From contig NZ_JAJFNK010000034.1 in the NCBI RefSeq assembly GCF_021739485.1, forward strand, positions 1 through 54,640: a stretch of DNA of 54,640 nt, in the 5' to 3' direction. Below, in pieces: positions 43,058 to 52,143 of this stretch (its first letter is position 1; each line of letters starts with the position of its first letter). The stretch is from Alicyclobacillus tolerans (GTDB lineage: Bacteria; Bacillota; Bacilli; Alicyclobacillales; Alicyclobacillaceae). The notes under the pieces were generated by a model, which was given only the letters and a program-made list of their open reading frames with translations, searched no databases and had not been told where the DNA came from. A program made the translations under genes and the position numbers.

Positions 43058-44111
43058 ATGTTGTCCATACCTAGGAATGGCGATATATTCGAGTCAATTT
43101 TTAATCATTCAACGGATGGAATAGTAATATTTGATTTAGAAGCCACAATTTTAAATGTAAATCCTGCATTTGAAAGAATGACAGGATGGAGTAAAGAAGA
43201 ATTGATTGGTAAAAGGCATCCTCTAACCCCACTTGGTGAACTAGAAAATGTGATGAAAAGTTTCCGTGCAGTTGCATCGGGCGTCGTTCCGTTTTCCCAA
43301 TATCAAGGGAAAAAATTCGGAAGGATGGTTCACTTTGCGATATTACCGCAACATTGACATCAATTAAGGACGTGAACGGTCGTATCATTGCTGTATCAGG
43401 GATTGCTCAAGATAGAACAGAACTTATGAATGCACAGGAGATGATCATACAATCGGAGAAGTTATCTCTCGTAGGACAACTTGCCGCAGGAATTGCTCAC
43501 GAAATTCGAAATCCGCTGACATCTTTAAAGGGATTCCTCAAACTATTATCGAATGATTCCAAATGTAATAAAAAATACCTAGAAATTATGGAACAAGAAT
43601 TAGGCCGTATTGAACAGATTGTTAACGAATTTTTAATCACTTCTAAGCCAAGACGTCCAAGTTTTGAGACTGGCAATCTTCATGAACTTGTTAGTGAAGT
43701 GATTGCGCTCTTAGAGGCCCAAACCCACATGAATAACATCGAAGTCGTCACATCCTTTGAAGCCAATACTCCTATGGTTTCTTGCGACAAAAGTCAGTTG
43801 AAGCAAGTTTTTTTGAATGTGATGAAAAACGCCATAGAATCTATGCCAAAGGGGGGAGGTTGCACATCAAGACAGTACGGTGCCACAAAAATCTGAGTAT
43901 TCTCATTTCTGACGAAGGACACGGTATTGCAGAAGAGGATTTAAAAAAGGTCGGAAGTCCGTTCTTTACAACCAAAGTGAACGGCACGGGGTTGGGCATG
44001 ATGGTTAGTCAACAAATTATCAAAAATCATCAAGGTGTAATTGATATATCGAGCAAAGTCGGACATGGAACTACGGTGACGATTACTCTTCCAGTTGTAT
44101 CAGGTGCTTAA
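43058..44111 (+). pseudogene. PAS-domain sensor histidine kinase (sporulation-kinase-like), two frameshifts
   Basis: A PAS domain (NHSTDGIVIFDLEATILNVN, RMTGWSKEELIG) is followed by a frame change in an A6 run near 43310. The kinase core continues with HisKA (AAGIAHEIRNPLTSLKGF) and NVMKNAIESMPKGG. A second change in a G6 run near 43855 leads to ISDEGHGIAEEDLKKVGSPF and GTGLGMMVSQQIIKNHQG. Each shift is one base in a homopolymer. The layout resembles soluble kinases that feed Spo0A phosphorelay. AAAGGGGTGAAGG precedes ATG 43058. If the homopolymer lengths are sequencing errors, the gene would be intact at about 350 residues. Confidence 0.8.
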
Positions 44112-44272
44112 GGGAGGGATGAGCTTCCTAGTAACAATGGCCTAGAAATGCGGCAGCATTCTTTTGGCTGGCCTCCTGAAAATTGAGGTTGAATCTGGCA
44201 ATAAAGTACAGGCCAAAATGAGTAGCGTATCCCCTCTCGTAGAAATGATTGTAGAATAGTGGTCAACTGTTC

Positions 44273-44776
44273 ATGACATACTATCCATATGAGATGTGTG
44301 GAGTGTATGTTATCATGGTTCTGAACATCGTGTGTGGCTTATTTCTACCATGGATTCTTGGCATTTACCTCTACCACAAGCACCCTTTGACTGTCCTCAC
44401 TGTGGCTCCGTTCGCCTCTGTGGTTTCTTTTGTCATCAATACGTTTGGATTCGCCTTGGATTTCTGGAATCTGAATCCTCCAACGCGCATCGAGACGCTT
44501 TCAGCGTTGCCCCTCGACATTGGCCTCTATCCAGTCTTGGGGTGTTGGTACATCATTTTAGTTCAGCGATACAGGCGTTCTGCCATTCTCACTGTGACTT
44601 TTGCACTTGGCACAACTCTACTTGAAGGCTTCGGAGTCGCTGTTGGCCATGCTTCCTACGGGAACGGCTGGAACCTAGGGTGGACGTTCCTTTCATACTT
44701 TGTCGCATATCTGAGTGTGAATCGGTTTTATAGGTGTTTGCGGCATGTTCTTGCAAATCATAGATACTCGAATTGA
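44273..44776 (+). CDS. CBO0543-family integral membrane protein
   Basis: The 167-residue protein has about five membrane helices with the family's central blocks SFVINTFGFALDFWNLNPP, LSALPLDIGLYPVLG and LLEGFGVAVGHASYGNGWN, as I remember CBO0543-like proteins of spore-formers. The function is unknown. The ribosome binding site before ATG 44273 is weak; in-frame ATGs at 44294 and 44315 are alternatives. A decayed paralogue is at 18412..18639. Confidence 0.7.
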   Translation: MTYYPYEMCGVYVIMVLNIVCGLFLPWILGIYLYHKHPLTVLTVAPFASVVSFVINTFGFALDFWNLNPPTRIETLSALPLDIGLYPVLGCWYIILVQRYRRSAILTVTFALGTTLLEGFGVAVGHASYGNGWNLGWTFLSYFVAYLSVNRFYRCLRHVLANHRYSN

Positions 44777-45050
44777 ACAACAATCTACGTTGGAGTTCTG
44801 AGATGTAATTCATTACTAACTATTGAATTCGATTCCACGGAACTCACCCCTTGTCTGACTGAAGCGATGCCGAAAGCAGAATTTGTTCACAATTTCAACA
44901 TTGCAAATCTTGGTGTTCTAATAGAATAATATACCAGAAGAGAGACAGCAGGCCGTTTTTTCGCTTTGGAGGGCCAATCGGGGATAGTGTATGGACAAAC
45001 AGCCTCTTCGCACATAGAGACGAAGTGGTTTTTTATTGTGGGGGTCAAGG

Positions 45051-46040
45051 ATGAAAACAGACGTTTTGAATGAATTTTTCCGTCGATCCCGTGGGTGGCC
45101 AAGTGCGGCTCGGGGTCAGGCACTTTTCTCCGCTGTGGCTGATTTCTTTGCCGATATAACAGACCTTGATTCGGGTTTTTTGTTGTACCCAAAACGAGAC
45201 ACATCCGAAGACGGATTCTTCGATGAACTGGCGATTTATGAACCTTGGGGTGTATTTAAGGGCAAAGAAAACGAATTGGAGGAGTCGTGCGAATGGGCTT
45301 CCTCGGAGTTTGAAACCTTGACACCTGCGATGGAACAGTGGTTCACGCCAGAGGACTTGCCTACGAACTTACGAGGGCTATTGTATCCCTTTGGACTATC
45401 GGAAGTTGGGATATGGCCGATTCACGTTCATGATACGTTGAATGGCGGAATCGTCGTTGGGAGAGTCAAACCTTCATCCTCATTGCTGCCTAAAGAGACC
45501 CGTACAGTCCTCATGAATGCAGTATCCAGTCAACTTTCAATGGCGTTGAACCTGATCCGGGCCGCGAGGATGGCGGAAGCGGCGAGTCAGCGTGATCCCC
45601 TTACGGGTCTATTGAATCGTCGGGGATTGGAAGCGAACTTATCAGCCATGATGGAACGAGCCGAGGAAAAAGGCAGCGTCTTGGGCTTTGGACTGATTGA
45701 TTTGAATGGATTAAAAACGATCAATGACACCCATGGGCATCCCATGGGAGATGAGGTGTTAAAAACAGTGGCGAGCATCATCCACCAGAGTGTCCGAGAG
45801 GATGATCTGGTGGCTCGGTATGGAGGAGATGAGTTTGCCGTGGTTTTGGAAATGGAACATCCCGATGTGGAAGCTATCATGAGGAGAATTCAGGAGGCGG
45901 TAGAGAAACGCTCACGCGGTTATTCCGTGAGTGTGGGAGGGGCATTGTTGGGAATGGATGGCGACTTAGAGCGGTGTTACCACGTTGCAGATCAACGACT
46001 TTATAAAGTTAAAAGAACCACAAAGATGGATCCTGAATAG
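45051..46040 (+). CDS. Diguanylate cyclase with N-terminal GAF-like region
   Basis: The 329-residue protein makes c-di-GMP from two GTP. Residues 1-165 form a GAF-like sensory region (no signal peptide or membrane helix). The GGDEF domain follows from about 170, with RDPLTGLLNRRGLE, D in LIDLNGLKTINDTHGHPMGD and the catalytic GGDEF at 258-262. An inhibitory I-site, RxxD, lies five residues before it (REDD-LVARY-GGDEF), implying product feedback. ATG 45051 follows GGGGTCAAGG. It is the first of three c-di-GMP genes on the same strand, 136 bp before the leader start of the EAL gene. Confidence 0.92.
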   Translation: MKTDVLNEFFRRSRGWPSAARGQALFSAVADFFADITDLDSGFLLYPKRDTSEDGFFDELAIYEPWGVFKGKENELEESCEWASSEFETLTPAMEQWFTPEDLPTNLRGLLYPFGLSEVGIWPIHVHDTLNGGIVVGRVKPSSSLLPKETRTVLMNAVSSQLSMALNLIRAARMAEAASQRDPLTGLLNRRGLEANLSAMMERAEEKGSVLGFGLIDLNGLKTINDTHGHPMGDEVLKTVASIIHQSVREDDLVARYGGDEFAVVLEMEHPDVEAIMRRIQEAVEKRSRGYSVSVGGALLGMDGDLERCYHVADQRLYKVKRTTKMDPE

Positions 46041-46176
46041 GGGATTCTCAAACCTGTCAAGCCTTTCCAAACAAGGAAGGATGATAGGGAAACATGTCGA
46101 AAGAGGTCGATGGTGAAGAAAAAACAACCAGAACACCTTCTTGTAGAGGGAGTTAAGGGAGAAGGAAGGCAGACAG

Positions 46177-46269
46177 ATGAGTGAAAAAGGGAGCCAGAAT
46201 ACATACAGAACAAAACAAAATTGGAAAATAACCCCTCCGGGGGGGGGGGGGGGGGTATTATTACCCTAA
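46177..46269 (+). other. Leader frame of the EAL gene, out of phase because of the G17 tract
   Basis: ATG 46177 has a strong ribosome site (GGAGAAGGAAGG, 7-nt spacing) and reads MSEKGSQNTYRTKQNWKITP-P, five Gly, then VLLP and TAA at 46267. If the G tract had 16 (or 13 or 19) residues, the same start would read on through YYYPNIPNTSISIDRRRIEEV into the EAL domain without a stop. The leader is therefore most likely the true N-terminus of the EAL protein in its OFF phase. Confidence 0.75.
46239..46255 (+). repeat. Poly-G tract of 17, probable phase-variation switch
   Basis: Seventeen uninterrupted G's lie inside the leader frame of the EAL gene, by far the longest homopolymer in the window. G-tracts of this length change by single units through slipped-strand mispairing. 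Each unit change moves the EAL start in or out of frame. The exact length in the assembly may also be uncertain. Confidence 0.9.
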
Positions 46270-46315
46270 TATACCAAATACTTCCATTTCAATTGACCGC
46301 CGACGAATTGAGGAA

Positions 46316-47170
46316 GTGATACATAACGGCTGCATGGTCGCGCAGTACCAGACCGTGATCAACCATGCCCAAGAACGAATTGAGGGCTTTGAGGCGTTGT
46401 CTCGACCTTGGTGGAAAGTTTCCATTCCCCCGGATTTATTCTTCGAGAGAGCCGTTCACTTTGGAATGTCTTATGAAGTGGATATGACAGCGATAAAGCG
46501 TGCTATGGATATGTTTTGGTACAGAGATGTCAATCGCACCAACTTATTTTTTAACGCTTTGCCTACCACTGTACTCCATCCCGGTTTCTTAAAGGATTTA
46601 GAGCGTGTGTTGGTCTCTTCTGGTGCGCCAACGGATCAACTTGTCTTGGAAATCACGGAATCGGTTCCATACAATGTATTGAAACTTACGGATACCCTGA
46701 AGGCTGTGAAGAGTATGGGGATTCGGATTGCGCTGGACGATGTGGGTCGGGGAAGTGCATCTTTGTCGGCGATTGCACACGTTGAGCCTGATTTTATTAA
46801 GATTGACCGTTCGCTGGTGGATGGTATTTCACAGTCTCCTGAGAAGCAACGAGTTGTAGCTGCACTGGTGGATTTTATGGGAGACGGTTCAGGGATCGTG
46901 GCAGAAGGGATTGAGTCTCAGAATGATCTGTTTACGGCGATGGGTCTTGGGATCGAGCTAAGTCAGGGCTTTTACTGGTCAGAAGCTGCCCATTTGAGTG
47001 ACGTGGATTTGCTGCAACTTGAGTTAGAGATGAAGCGAGTCACGTTGTACCGAATTGGCACCATCGACGGATTCTCCTATGGTCTACCACTCTTGATTGA
47101 AAAGAGCCATGAGATCGATGAGCTTGTCAATCAAGTGATGAAGAGACACGGGCCATCTGATACATATTAG
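46316..47170 (+). CDS. EAL-domain c-di-GMP phosphodiesterase (frame as sequenced)
   Basis: The 284-residue frame is an EAL domain that would hydrolyse c-di-GMP to pGpG. It shows GFEALSRP with the catalytic Glu, LEITES, IALDDVGRG with the metal-binding Asp pair, FIKIDRSLVDG, VAEGIESQNDL and the final SQGFYWSEA. The frame's first codon GTG 46316 has only a poorly spaced site (GAGGAA), so expression from it is probably low. The likelier start is ATG 46177, which is one base out of phase because of the G17 tract. Flanking GGDEF and GGDEF-EAL genes suggest that all three tune one c-di-GMP pool. Confidence 0.88.
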   Translation: MIHNGCMVAQYQTVINHAQERIEGFEALSRPWWKVSIPPDLFFERAVHFGMSYEVDMTAIKRAMDMFWYRDVNRTNLFFNALPTTVLHPGFLKDLERVLVSSGAPTDQLVLEITESVPYNVLKLTDTLKAVKSMGIRIALDDVGRGSASLSAIAHVEPDFIKIDRSLVDGISQSPEKQRVVAALVDFMGDGSGIVAEGIESQNDLFTAMGLGIELSQGFYWSEAAHLSDVDLLQLELEMKRVTLYRIGTIDGFSYGLPLLIEKSHEIDELVNQVMKRHGPSDTY

Positions 47171-47308
47171 TTTAAGAACTCCTTGAAGGTTGAGTCGTCA
47201 GTTCAAACATCCGGGTATCCAAGGTATCAGACGTTCGCTCCGGCACGTTTGGTACCTTGTTCTGAATAAATCCTGTCGAACATTATCGAAATATGGGGGA
47301 GAATCGTT

Positions 47309-48850
47309 TTGGAGGCAACGTTGCAGCGAACGGGCATTGGGAAATATCTTAGATTGTTCACTGTGCTACTCTTCATCGAGGTAGTTCTTGAGGTTTTCGG
47401 CTATCAATTCATGGGGAAATTGATTTTTGGCGGTGCTTGGTCATCGGATATGCCTATGGAGCGTATCGTTCATTTGGTATGGCTGTTGGTGATTACGACC
47501 CCTTTACTGTATGGAGTTGTTGTACGATACCTGCGAAGGGAAAGGGCATTTGCAAATGAGATATGGAGACTTGCCCATTACGACGATTTGACTGGGCTAT
47601 GCAATCGACGACAGCTAACAAGGCAGTTGAGTAATGTCTTGAAGAATGCCAGCCAATCCCATCAAAAGTTTGCTTTGCTGTTCATTGATCTTGACCGCTT
47701 CAAACATATTAACGATTCTTTGGGTCATGATATTGGGGATGAAGTTTTGAAGGTCATCTCGAAACGCATCTTGGGAAGCGTTCGCCATGGCGATGTTGTT
47801 GCGAGGTTTGGAGGTGATGAGTTTGTGACTCTGATGCCGTCCATTGAACAAAGTGGTGATGCTATTCAGGTAGCACAACGAATACTGGAACGAGTACAGG
47901 AGAAAATCTCCTTCGATGGTTATGAGTTTTATCTGACGGCAAGCATAGGAATCGCAGTGTATCCGGTGAGTGGAGATTCAGCAACATCGATTTTAAAGAG
48001 TGCGGATACGGCAATGTATGAAGCGAAGCGTCTGGGTAAAAATCGCTGGTATGTTCATATGCCTTCCATGCAGGAACAGATGTATTCGCGGTTCCAATTG
48101 GAGAATGACTTGCGAAGAGCCATCAAGGAGCATCAGGAATTGTACTTGGAGTACCAACCCCAATTGGATGTTGACACGGGTCAAATTGTGGGTGCAGAAG
48201 CCCTTGTGAGATGGAATCACCCGTTAATCGGCATCATCCCCCCAGCGGAATTCATTCCAATTGCTGAGGAGGCAGAACTTATTGTGGACTTAGGACAATT
48301 CGTGCTTGAATCCGTGTGTCGTCAAATCACAGATTGGGAAGCCGTGGGAAGTCATCCTGTACCTATTGGAATCAACATTTCCCAATTGGAATTGGCCCAA
48401 CCCAATTTTGTTTCTGAATTCACGTCGGTTTTATCCGAATGGGGCGTGGAATCGTCAAGAATCTGTATTGAAATTACGGAGACGACGCTGATGAAGGACG
48501 AAGAGCAGGTTCGGGAAAAGCTGAGGCAATTGAAAAACTATGGAATCCGAGTCATGATTGACGACTTCGGAAAGGGCTACAACTCTCTGGGGATGCTTCG
48601 ACAGCTTCCTGTGGACGTCATGAAGATTGACAGTGTGTTTATTCGGGATATTCATACGAGTCTCACGGATAAGTCTATCCTCTCTGCACTGGTTATGTTG
48701 GCCCATGCAAACGATTTAGGCGTGCTCGCAGAAGGAGTGGAACAGATCGAACAGTTGTCGGTATTGCAGCAGGAAAACTGTGATGAATATCAGGGATATT
48801 TGTTTAGCCCACCCGTTTCCGCTGAGAAATTTGCTGCTGATTACTTGTGA
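47309..48850 (+). CDS. Membrane GGDEF-EAL dual-domain c-di-GMP protein
   Basis: The 513-residue protein has two N-terminal membrane helices (about 15-38 and 52-70) and no large sensor domain. The GGDEF domain follows (about 85-245: DDLTGLCNRRQL, LFIDLDRFKHIND, RHGD-VVARF-GGDEF with an I-site RxxD). The EAL domain spans about 260-513 (GAEALVRW, IEITETT, MIDDFGKGYNSL, KIDSVFI, LAEGVE, YQGYLFSPP). Both catalytic motifs are intact, so it could make or degrade c-di-GMP depending on signals. TTG 47309 follows GGGGGAG at 8 nt. A terminator-like hairpin follows at 48861. Confidence 0.93.
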   Translation: MEATLQRTGIGKYLRLFTVLLFIEVVLEVFGYQFMGKLIFGGAWSSDMPMERIVHLVWLLVITTPLLYGVVVRYLRRERAFANEIWRLAHYDDLTGLCNRRQLTRQLSNVLKNASQSHQKFALLFIDLDRFKHINDSLGHDIGDEVLKVISKRILGSVRHGDVVARFGGDEFVTLMPSIEQSGDAIQVAQRILERVQEKISFDGYEFYLTASIGIAVYPVSGDSATSILKSADTAMYEAKRLGKNRWYVHMPSMQEQMYSRFQLENDLRRAIKEHQELYLEYQPQLDVDTGQIVGAEALVRWNHPLIGIIPPAEFIPIAEEAELIVDLGQFVLESVCRQITDWEAVGSHPVPIGINISQLELAQPNFVSEFTSVLSEWGVESSRICIEITETTLMKDEEQVREKLRQLKNYGIRVMIDDFGKGYNSLGMLRQLPVDVMKIDSVFIRDIHTSLTDKSILSALVMLAHANDLGVLAEGVEQIEQLSVLQQENCDEYQGYLFSPPVSAEKFAADYL

Positions 48851-48860
48851 ACCTCTCTTT

Positions 48861-48895
48861 CCCCGTAATAGGTTTCTTGTTAATGTGTTACGGGG
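48861..48895 (+). terminator. Hairpin after the GGDEF-EAL gene
   Basis: CCCCGTAA (48861-48868) and TTACGGGG (48888-48895) form a perfect 8-bp stem 10 bp after the stop codon. There is no long T-tract. Confidence 0.55.
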
Positions 48896-48960
48896 ATGAT
48901 TTCTGCTCATCGACACAAGACATCAATTCTGCGGCCCGTAAAGGGCATTCTGAGACGTTG

Positions 48961-48989
48961 GGGGCCGTTTTGGGACAATGTTTTTATCC
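48961..48989. repeat. Possible isolated Tn7-type binding repeat
   Basis: GGCCGTTTTGGGACAATG and then TTTTTATCC closely resembles, in the same orientation, the repeat next to the transposon end at 54245-54267 (GGCGTTTTTGGGACATTCG then TAATTACC). It lies about 220 bp upstream of the first tniQ. No TGT/ACA tip is recognisable beside it, so it could be the remnant of an older end or a chance match. Confidence 0.4.
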
Positions 48990-49213
48990 AAAGTGATTTG
49001 CAAGACGAAGACAGTCCATACTCTGTAAAACGTAATAGTAGTGGAACAACAACGGTATAAGAAAACTGATAATCGCAATATGATGTGTACTCGCATCTAT
49101 GAAGGAATAGCCCTCATGAAACAGGCTTCTAACGTATGAAGACTAAAGAGTAACATGTATGATTCGACTATAAACTGACCAAAATTGATCGCAGACCAGT
49201 AGGAGGATCTGCG

Positions 49214-51001
49214 ATGACGATTCGGCCATTTCCAATACGTACTAGGCCATTACAAGGAGAGTCCTTGTGGAGTTTTTTGATTCGGCTTTCAAGTCGTAAC
49301 GGAATATCAATTTTGGGAATGCTGAACTCGATTCGAAATTGGGAAAAAAAGTACGTCCAAAGAGCGGATTGGGGACTTCTGGATTTCTCTCCTGAAACCG
49401 CAATTGATATGCAAGGATTGTCACAACTGTCGGGTCTCTCGGTTGAGGTATTGCACACCATGACAGTACATAACTTGTTGAAAACATTTGGAAATAAGGA
49501 GGAGATTCAAAGAGCACGTTTCCTGTCTGGGATGCTGATCGATCACTATCGATTTTGTCCACAATGCTTATCAGAAAGTGTACCATATCATCGGTTGCTA
49601 TGGAGATTTGAAAATATTACGGGATGCTTAAAGCATCGATGTTCACTACATAACGAATGCCCGAATTGTTTCCAGACAATTTCACTTAAGGAAATCGCGG
49701 AACTGAATGCGTGTCCGTATTGTGGACATAGGCTCTCAACAGCTAATTATCAAAATGGAGATATTGAATGGAGACAACAGAAATGGTTATATGACGCATT
49801 GGATACGGTGCTGAAGACAAATATTACCCACGTGAGCCACTCCGATACGGCTAATCGATTGCTGTACATTTTGTGCGGTTATGGGAACAATTTTGATCGG
49901 CAAACTGCTGAATCTGCCCTACCTAATCCGTCAGTTCTGCCCACACTTTTGCAACACGCTAGGGAGACTCTGCGAACAAACCGGGCGCTTCACTTGTCTT
50001 TTCTCCTCTCAGTGCTTCTTACACATAATGTGTCTATGTCAGAATTTTTGGAGATGGAAGTGCCACAGACCTTTATTGACTCTCTTCGCGAGGAAAAAGT
50101 ACGTAAATATGATCAGTTTTCGTGTCAAGCCCCTTGGTGTTCGGGGGATGACCGGCCAGGTACCTTAATTAAAACGGGTACAACATCAAAACGACTCTCC
50201 ACCGGCCAGACACTCCTATATTACATGGCCTGTACGGAGTGCGGTTGTGAATATGCAATCGATGAGCATGGCAGTTTGACAGAGAGAACCTATTTTATGG
50301 AAGGTTACCACGTTCTGAGCAAGATTTCTTCGCCGATGACTAGCATTAAAAAAATTGCCAGACGAATGAATTTGTCGGAGGACAAGGCGCGACGATGTGT
50401 GGCATACTTCAGGTCCCGCCTAGTTTTGAGTGTGAGTAGGGATGTGCCGCACATCCACCTTGGAATATTGGAAAAAGTTATCACAGCAGTACGCAATGGT
50501 CAAACTATAAAACAAATACAATCCTGGCCAGATTGGGTCAGTTATGATGAGTTTTTACTTTATCGTTTTCATAAGGATGTGATGAAAGAACTCATTGTTC
50601 TGAAACGTCCTCGGGTCTCGGAACGAAAGGACAGGTCTGACAAACGAGTCAAGGTTGAAAAGGCACTTCAATTACTATTAGAGGCTGATCGCGATATTAC
50701 TATTGCATCGGTAAGTGAGCTTATTGGAGCATGTCCAGAGACAATTCGAAATTGGGGATGCAATCAGTTGATCGCGGATATGAAAGGAAGGCAAAAAGGG
50801 ATGCGATTAGCCAAAAGAAACGAAACCATTTATCGGAAAGCGGAAGAATATTTGAGCCATCAAAATGGGCAAGTGCGATCTGACGAATTATACCAACATC
50901 TTGGTATACTTAAAAGGGTATTATGGCGAAGTGCACCGGAGATCACGGCATACATCGCGGAACTACTGAGGACGCATAATCAGTTGAACAGCTATGAGTA
51001 A
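49214..51001 (+). CDS. tniQ: TniQ/TnsD-family transposition target-selector
   Basis: The 595-residue protein starts with the TniQ signature (PIRTRPLQGESLWSFLIRLS). A zinc-finger region follows with FCPQC (C115/C118), GCLKHRC (C138, H141), ECPNC (149-152) and ACPYCG (167-170). A second Cys cluster (CQAPWC ... CTECGC) lies near residue 310-340, and the rest is a helix-turn-helix-rich TnsD-like C-terminal part. TnsD proteins bind a specific attachment site and recruit the TnsABC transposase; the length marks this as TnsD-like, not the short CRISPR-linked TniQ. AGGAGG precedes ATG 49214. No tnsA, tnsB or tnsC is next to it in this window. Confidence 0.88.
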   Translation: MTIRPFPIRTRPLQGESLWSFLIRLSSRNGISILGMLNSIRNWEKKYVQRADWGLLDFSPETAIDMQGLSQLSGLSVEVLHTMTVHNLLKTFGNKEEIQRARFLSGMLIDHYRFCPQCLSESVPYHRLLWRFENITGCLKHRCSLHNECPNCFQTISLKEIAELNACPYCGHRLSTANYQNGDIEWRQQKWLYDALDTVLKTNITHVSHSDTANRLLYILCGYGNNFDRQTAESALPNPSVLPTLLQHARETLRTNRALHLSFLLSVLLTHNVSMSEFLEMEVPQTFIDSLREEKVRKYDQFSCQAPWCSGDDRPGTLIKTGTTSKRLSTGQTLLYYMACTECGCEYAIDEHGSLTERTYFMEGYHVLSKISSPMTSIKKIARRMNLSEDKARRCVAYFRSRLVLSVSRDVPHIHLGILEKVITAVRNGQTIKQIQSWPDWVSYDEFLLYRFHKDVMKELIVLKRPRVSERKDRSDKRVKVEKALQLLLEADRDITIASVSELIGACPETIRNWGCNQLIADMKGRQKGMRLAKRNETIYRKAEEYLSHQNGQVRSDELYQHLGILKRVLWRSAPEITAYIAELLRTHNQLNSYE

Positions 51002-52143
51002 GTGATTGTGGAAAAAAAGCGCTACACTCATAGTCTTGATAAAAAGCGATTGCATTATAGGGTCACATCACACACCTATGGGCCTGCTTTCCGATTGTTC
51101 AACCTCGTCAAGTTATCCGCACCAATATCCAAATTATTTACGATGAACGAATATCTATCGAGCGTCCATTCCTTCTATAATTCAAACAAGCAGTTCCTCG
51201 TTGTCTTGTTCCCTCATCGCGTGCTTTCATTCATTGGTCGAGATTCTCTAAAGTATACAAAGCTGGTGGGTACCTGTATTGCCTTAGAACGTAGTTCACG
51301 AGCCATCTACACGTTCGACAATTTTCGTCCAGGACCGGGCGCATCCAATCGAATGTACGCTTTAACTGCAAGAGCAACAGGATAATCGTTAGTTGCTTTG
51401 TGCCACGTTTTGCGTTCTCCTGAGACTTGGAATTTTTCCTATAAGTTCAGCTGGATATGTTTGGCGTCTTGGATAAACTTTGCGATAATCAAGGACGGCC
51501 TCCATCAAGATCCCCGTTATCAAAATGAGAAGAAATTCAATAATGACCTTTTAGGATTGTGATTCCTTGTTTTCTACGTCCGTGTCGAGCCAATTCGGAG
51601 CCTCGTCGTATGCATTGACGACTTCTAGAGGATCGCGCGAGGACTTCCGTGAACTGCGGAATCATACTTCAATACAGTCTGTGTCTCTGGCAAAGTGAGT
51701 GTGTTTCCCTCGGTGGCTATAGACTCGTACGTGTAACGAACGCGGAAATCCTCAATGAAGCACTCTAAAGACACAGATAGAATTGGCCGCATCGTATCCA
51801 GCTAGGCTTTTATCGAGACGTTGTAATACTCATCTTGGATGGTGGTTAGCCATCTTACTGTCTAGTATCCAGACCAACAATCGTCAAGTCAGCATTCACA
51901 GAATAACATTTAATTCACGTTCTGCCCACAGCCATTACCCTATCACGTATGTACATTGTCGCGTAGCGAGTTATAGTTATGGCTCGCATTATTTTTCGAA
52001 ATTATTAAGGTGTTCACTTATTATAAAGGAATTTATGGATGATTGTCGAAATGCGAGTTAAATTACATAGGTCTACGAACGCCTGAGTTAATTCTAGATA
52101 CTAAGTTTTTATGGTTTGGTTTTATAAGAGGGGATCAGATCAC
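51002..52143. other. Region between the two tniQ genes, with decayed DNA
   Basis: A 127-codon plus frame (51002..51385) begins right after the first tniQ stop but has no ribosome binding site and no family I recognise. The only clear content is a Fic-family remnant on the minus strand (51551..51845). A further minus frame (about 51400-51530, EAVLDYRKVYPRRQTYPAEL) looks protein-like but is unidentified. Confidence 0.4.
51551..51845 (-). pseudogene. Remnant of a Fic-family gene
   Basis: The minus strand reads LDTMRPILSVSLECFIEDFR followed by VRYTYESIATEGNTLTLPET and QTVLKYD. This is the inhibitory-helix and N-terminal region of class II Fic proteins (typical text: F.V.YTY.SNAIEGNTLTL.ET). An in-frame TAG precedes it, another stop follows at SPRAIL, and the sequel DPLEVVNAYDEA continues in a shifted frame. 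The HPFxxGNGR catalytic motif is absent. So this is the 5' part of a dead Fic (AMP-transferase type) gene, probably former cargo. Confidence 0.7.

Noticed and set aside
44887..45050. c-di-GMP riboswitch upstream of the GGDEF gene
   Set aside because: I looked for the conserved GEMM-type core and tetraloop-receptor text and did not find it.
51002..51385. 127-codon frame starting right after the first tniQ stop, considered as a third transposition gene
   Set aside because: No ribosome binding site, no TnsE-like or other recognisable feature, and the adjoining region is decayed.
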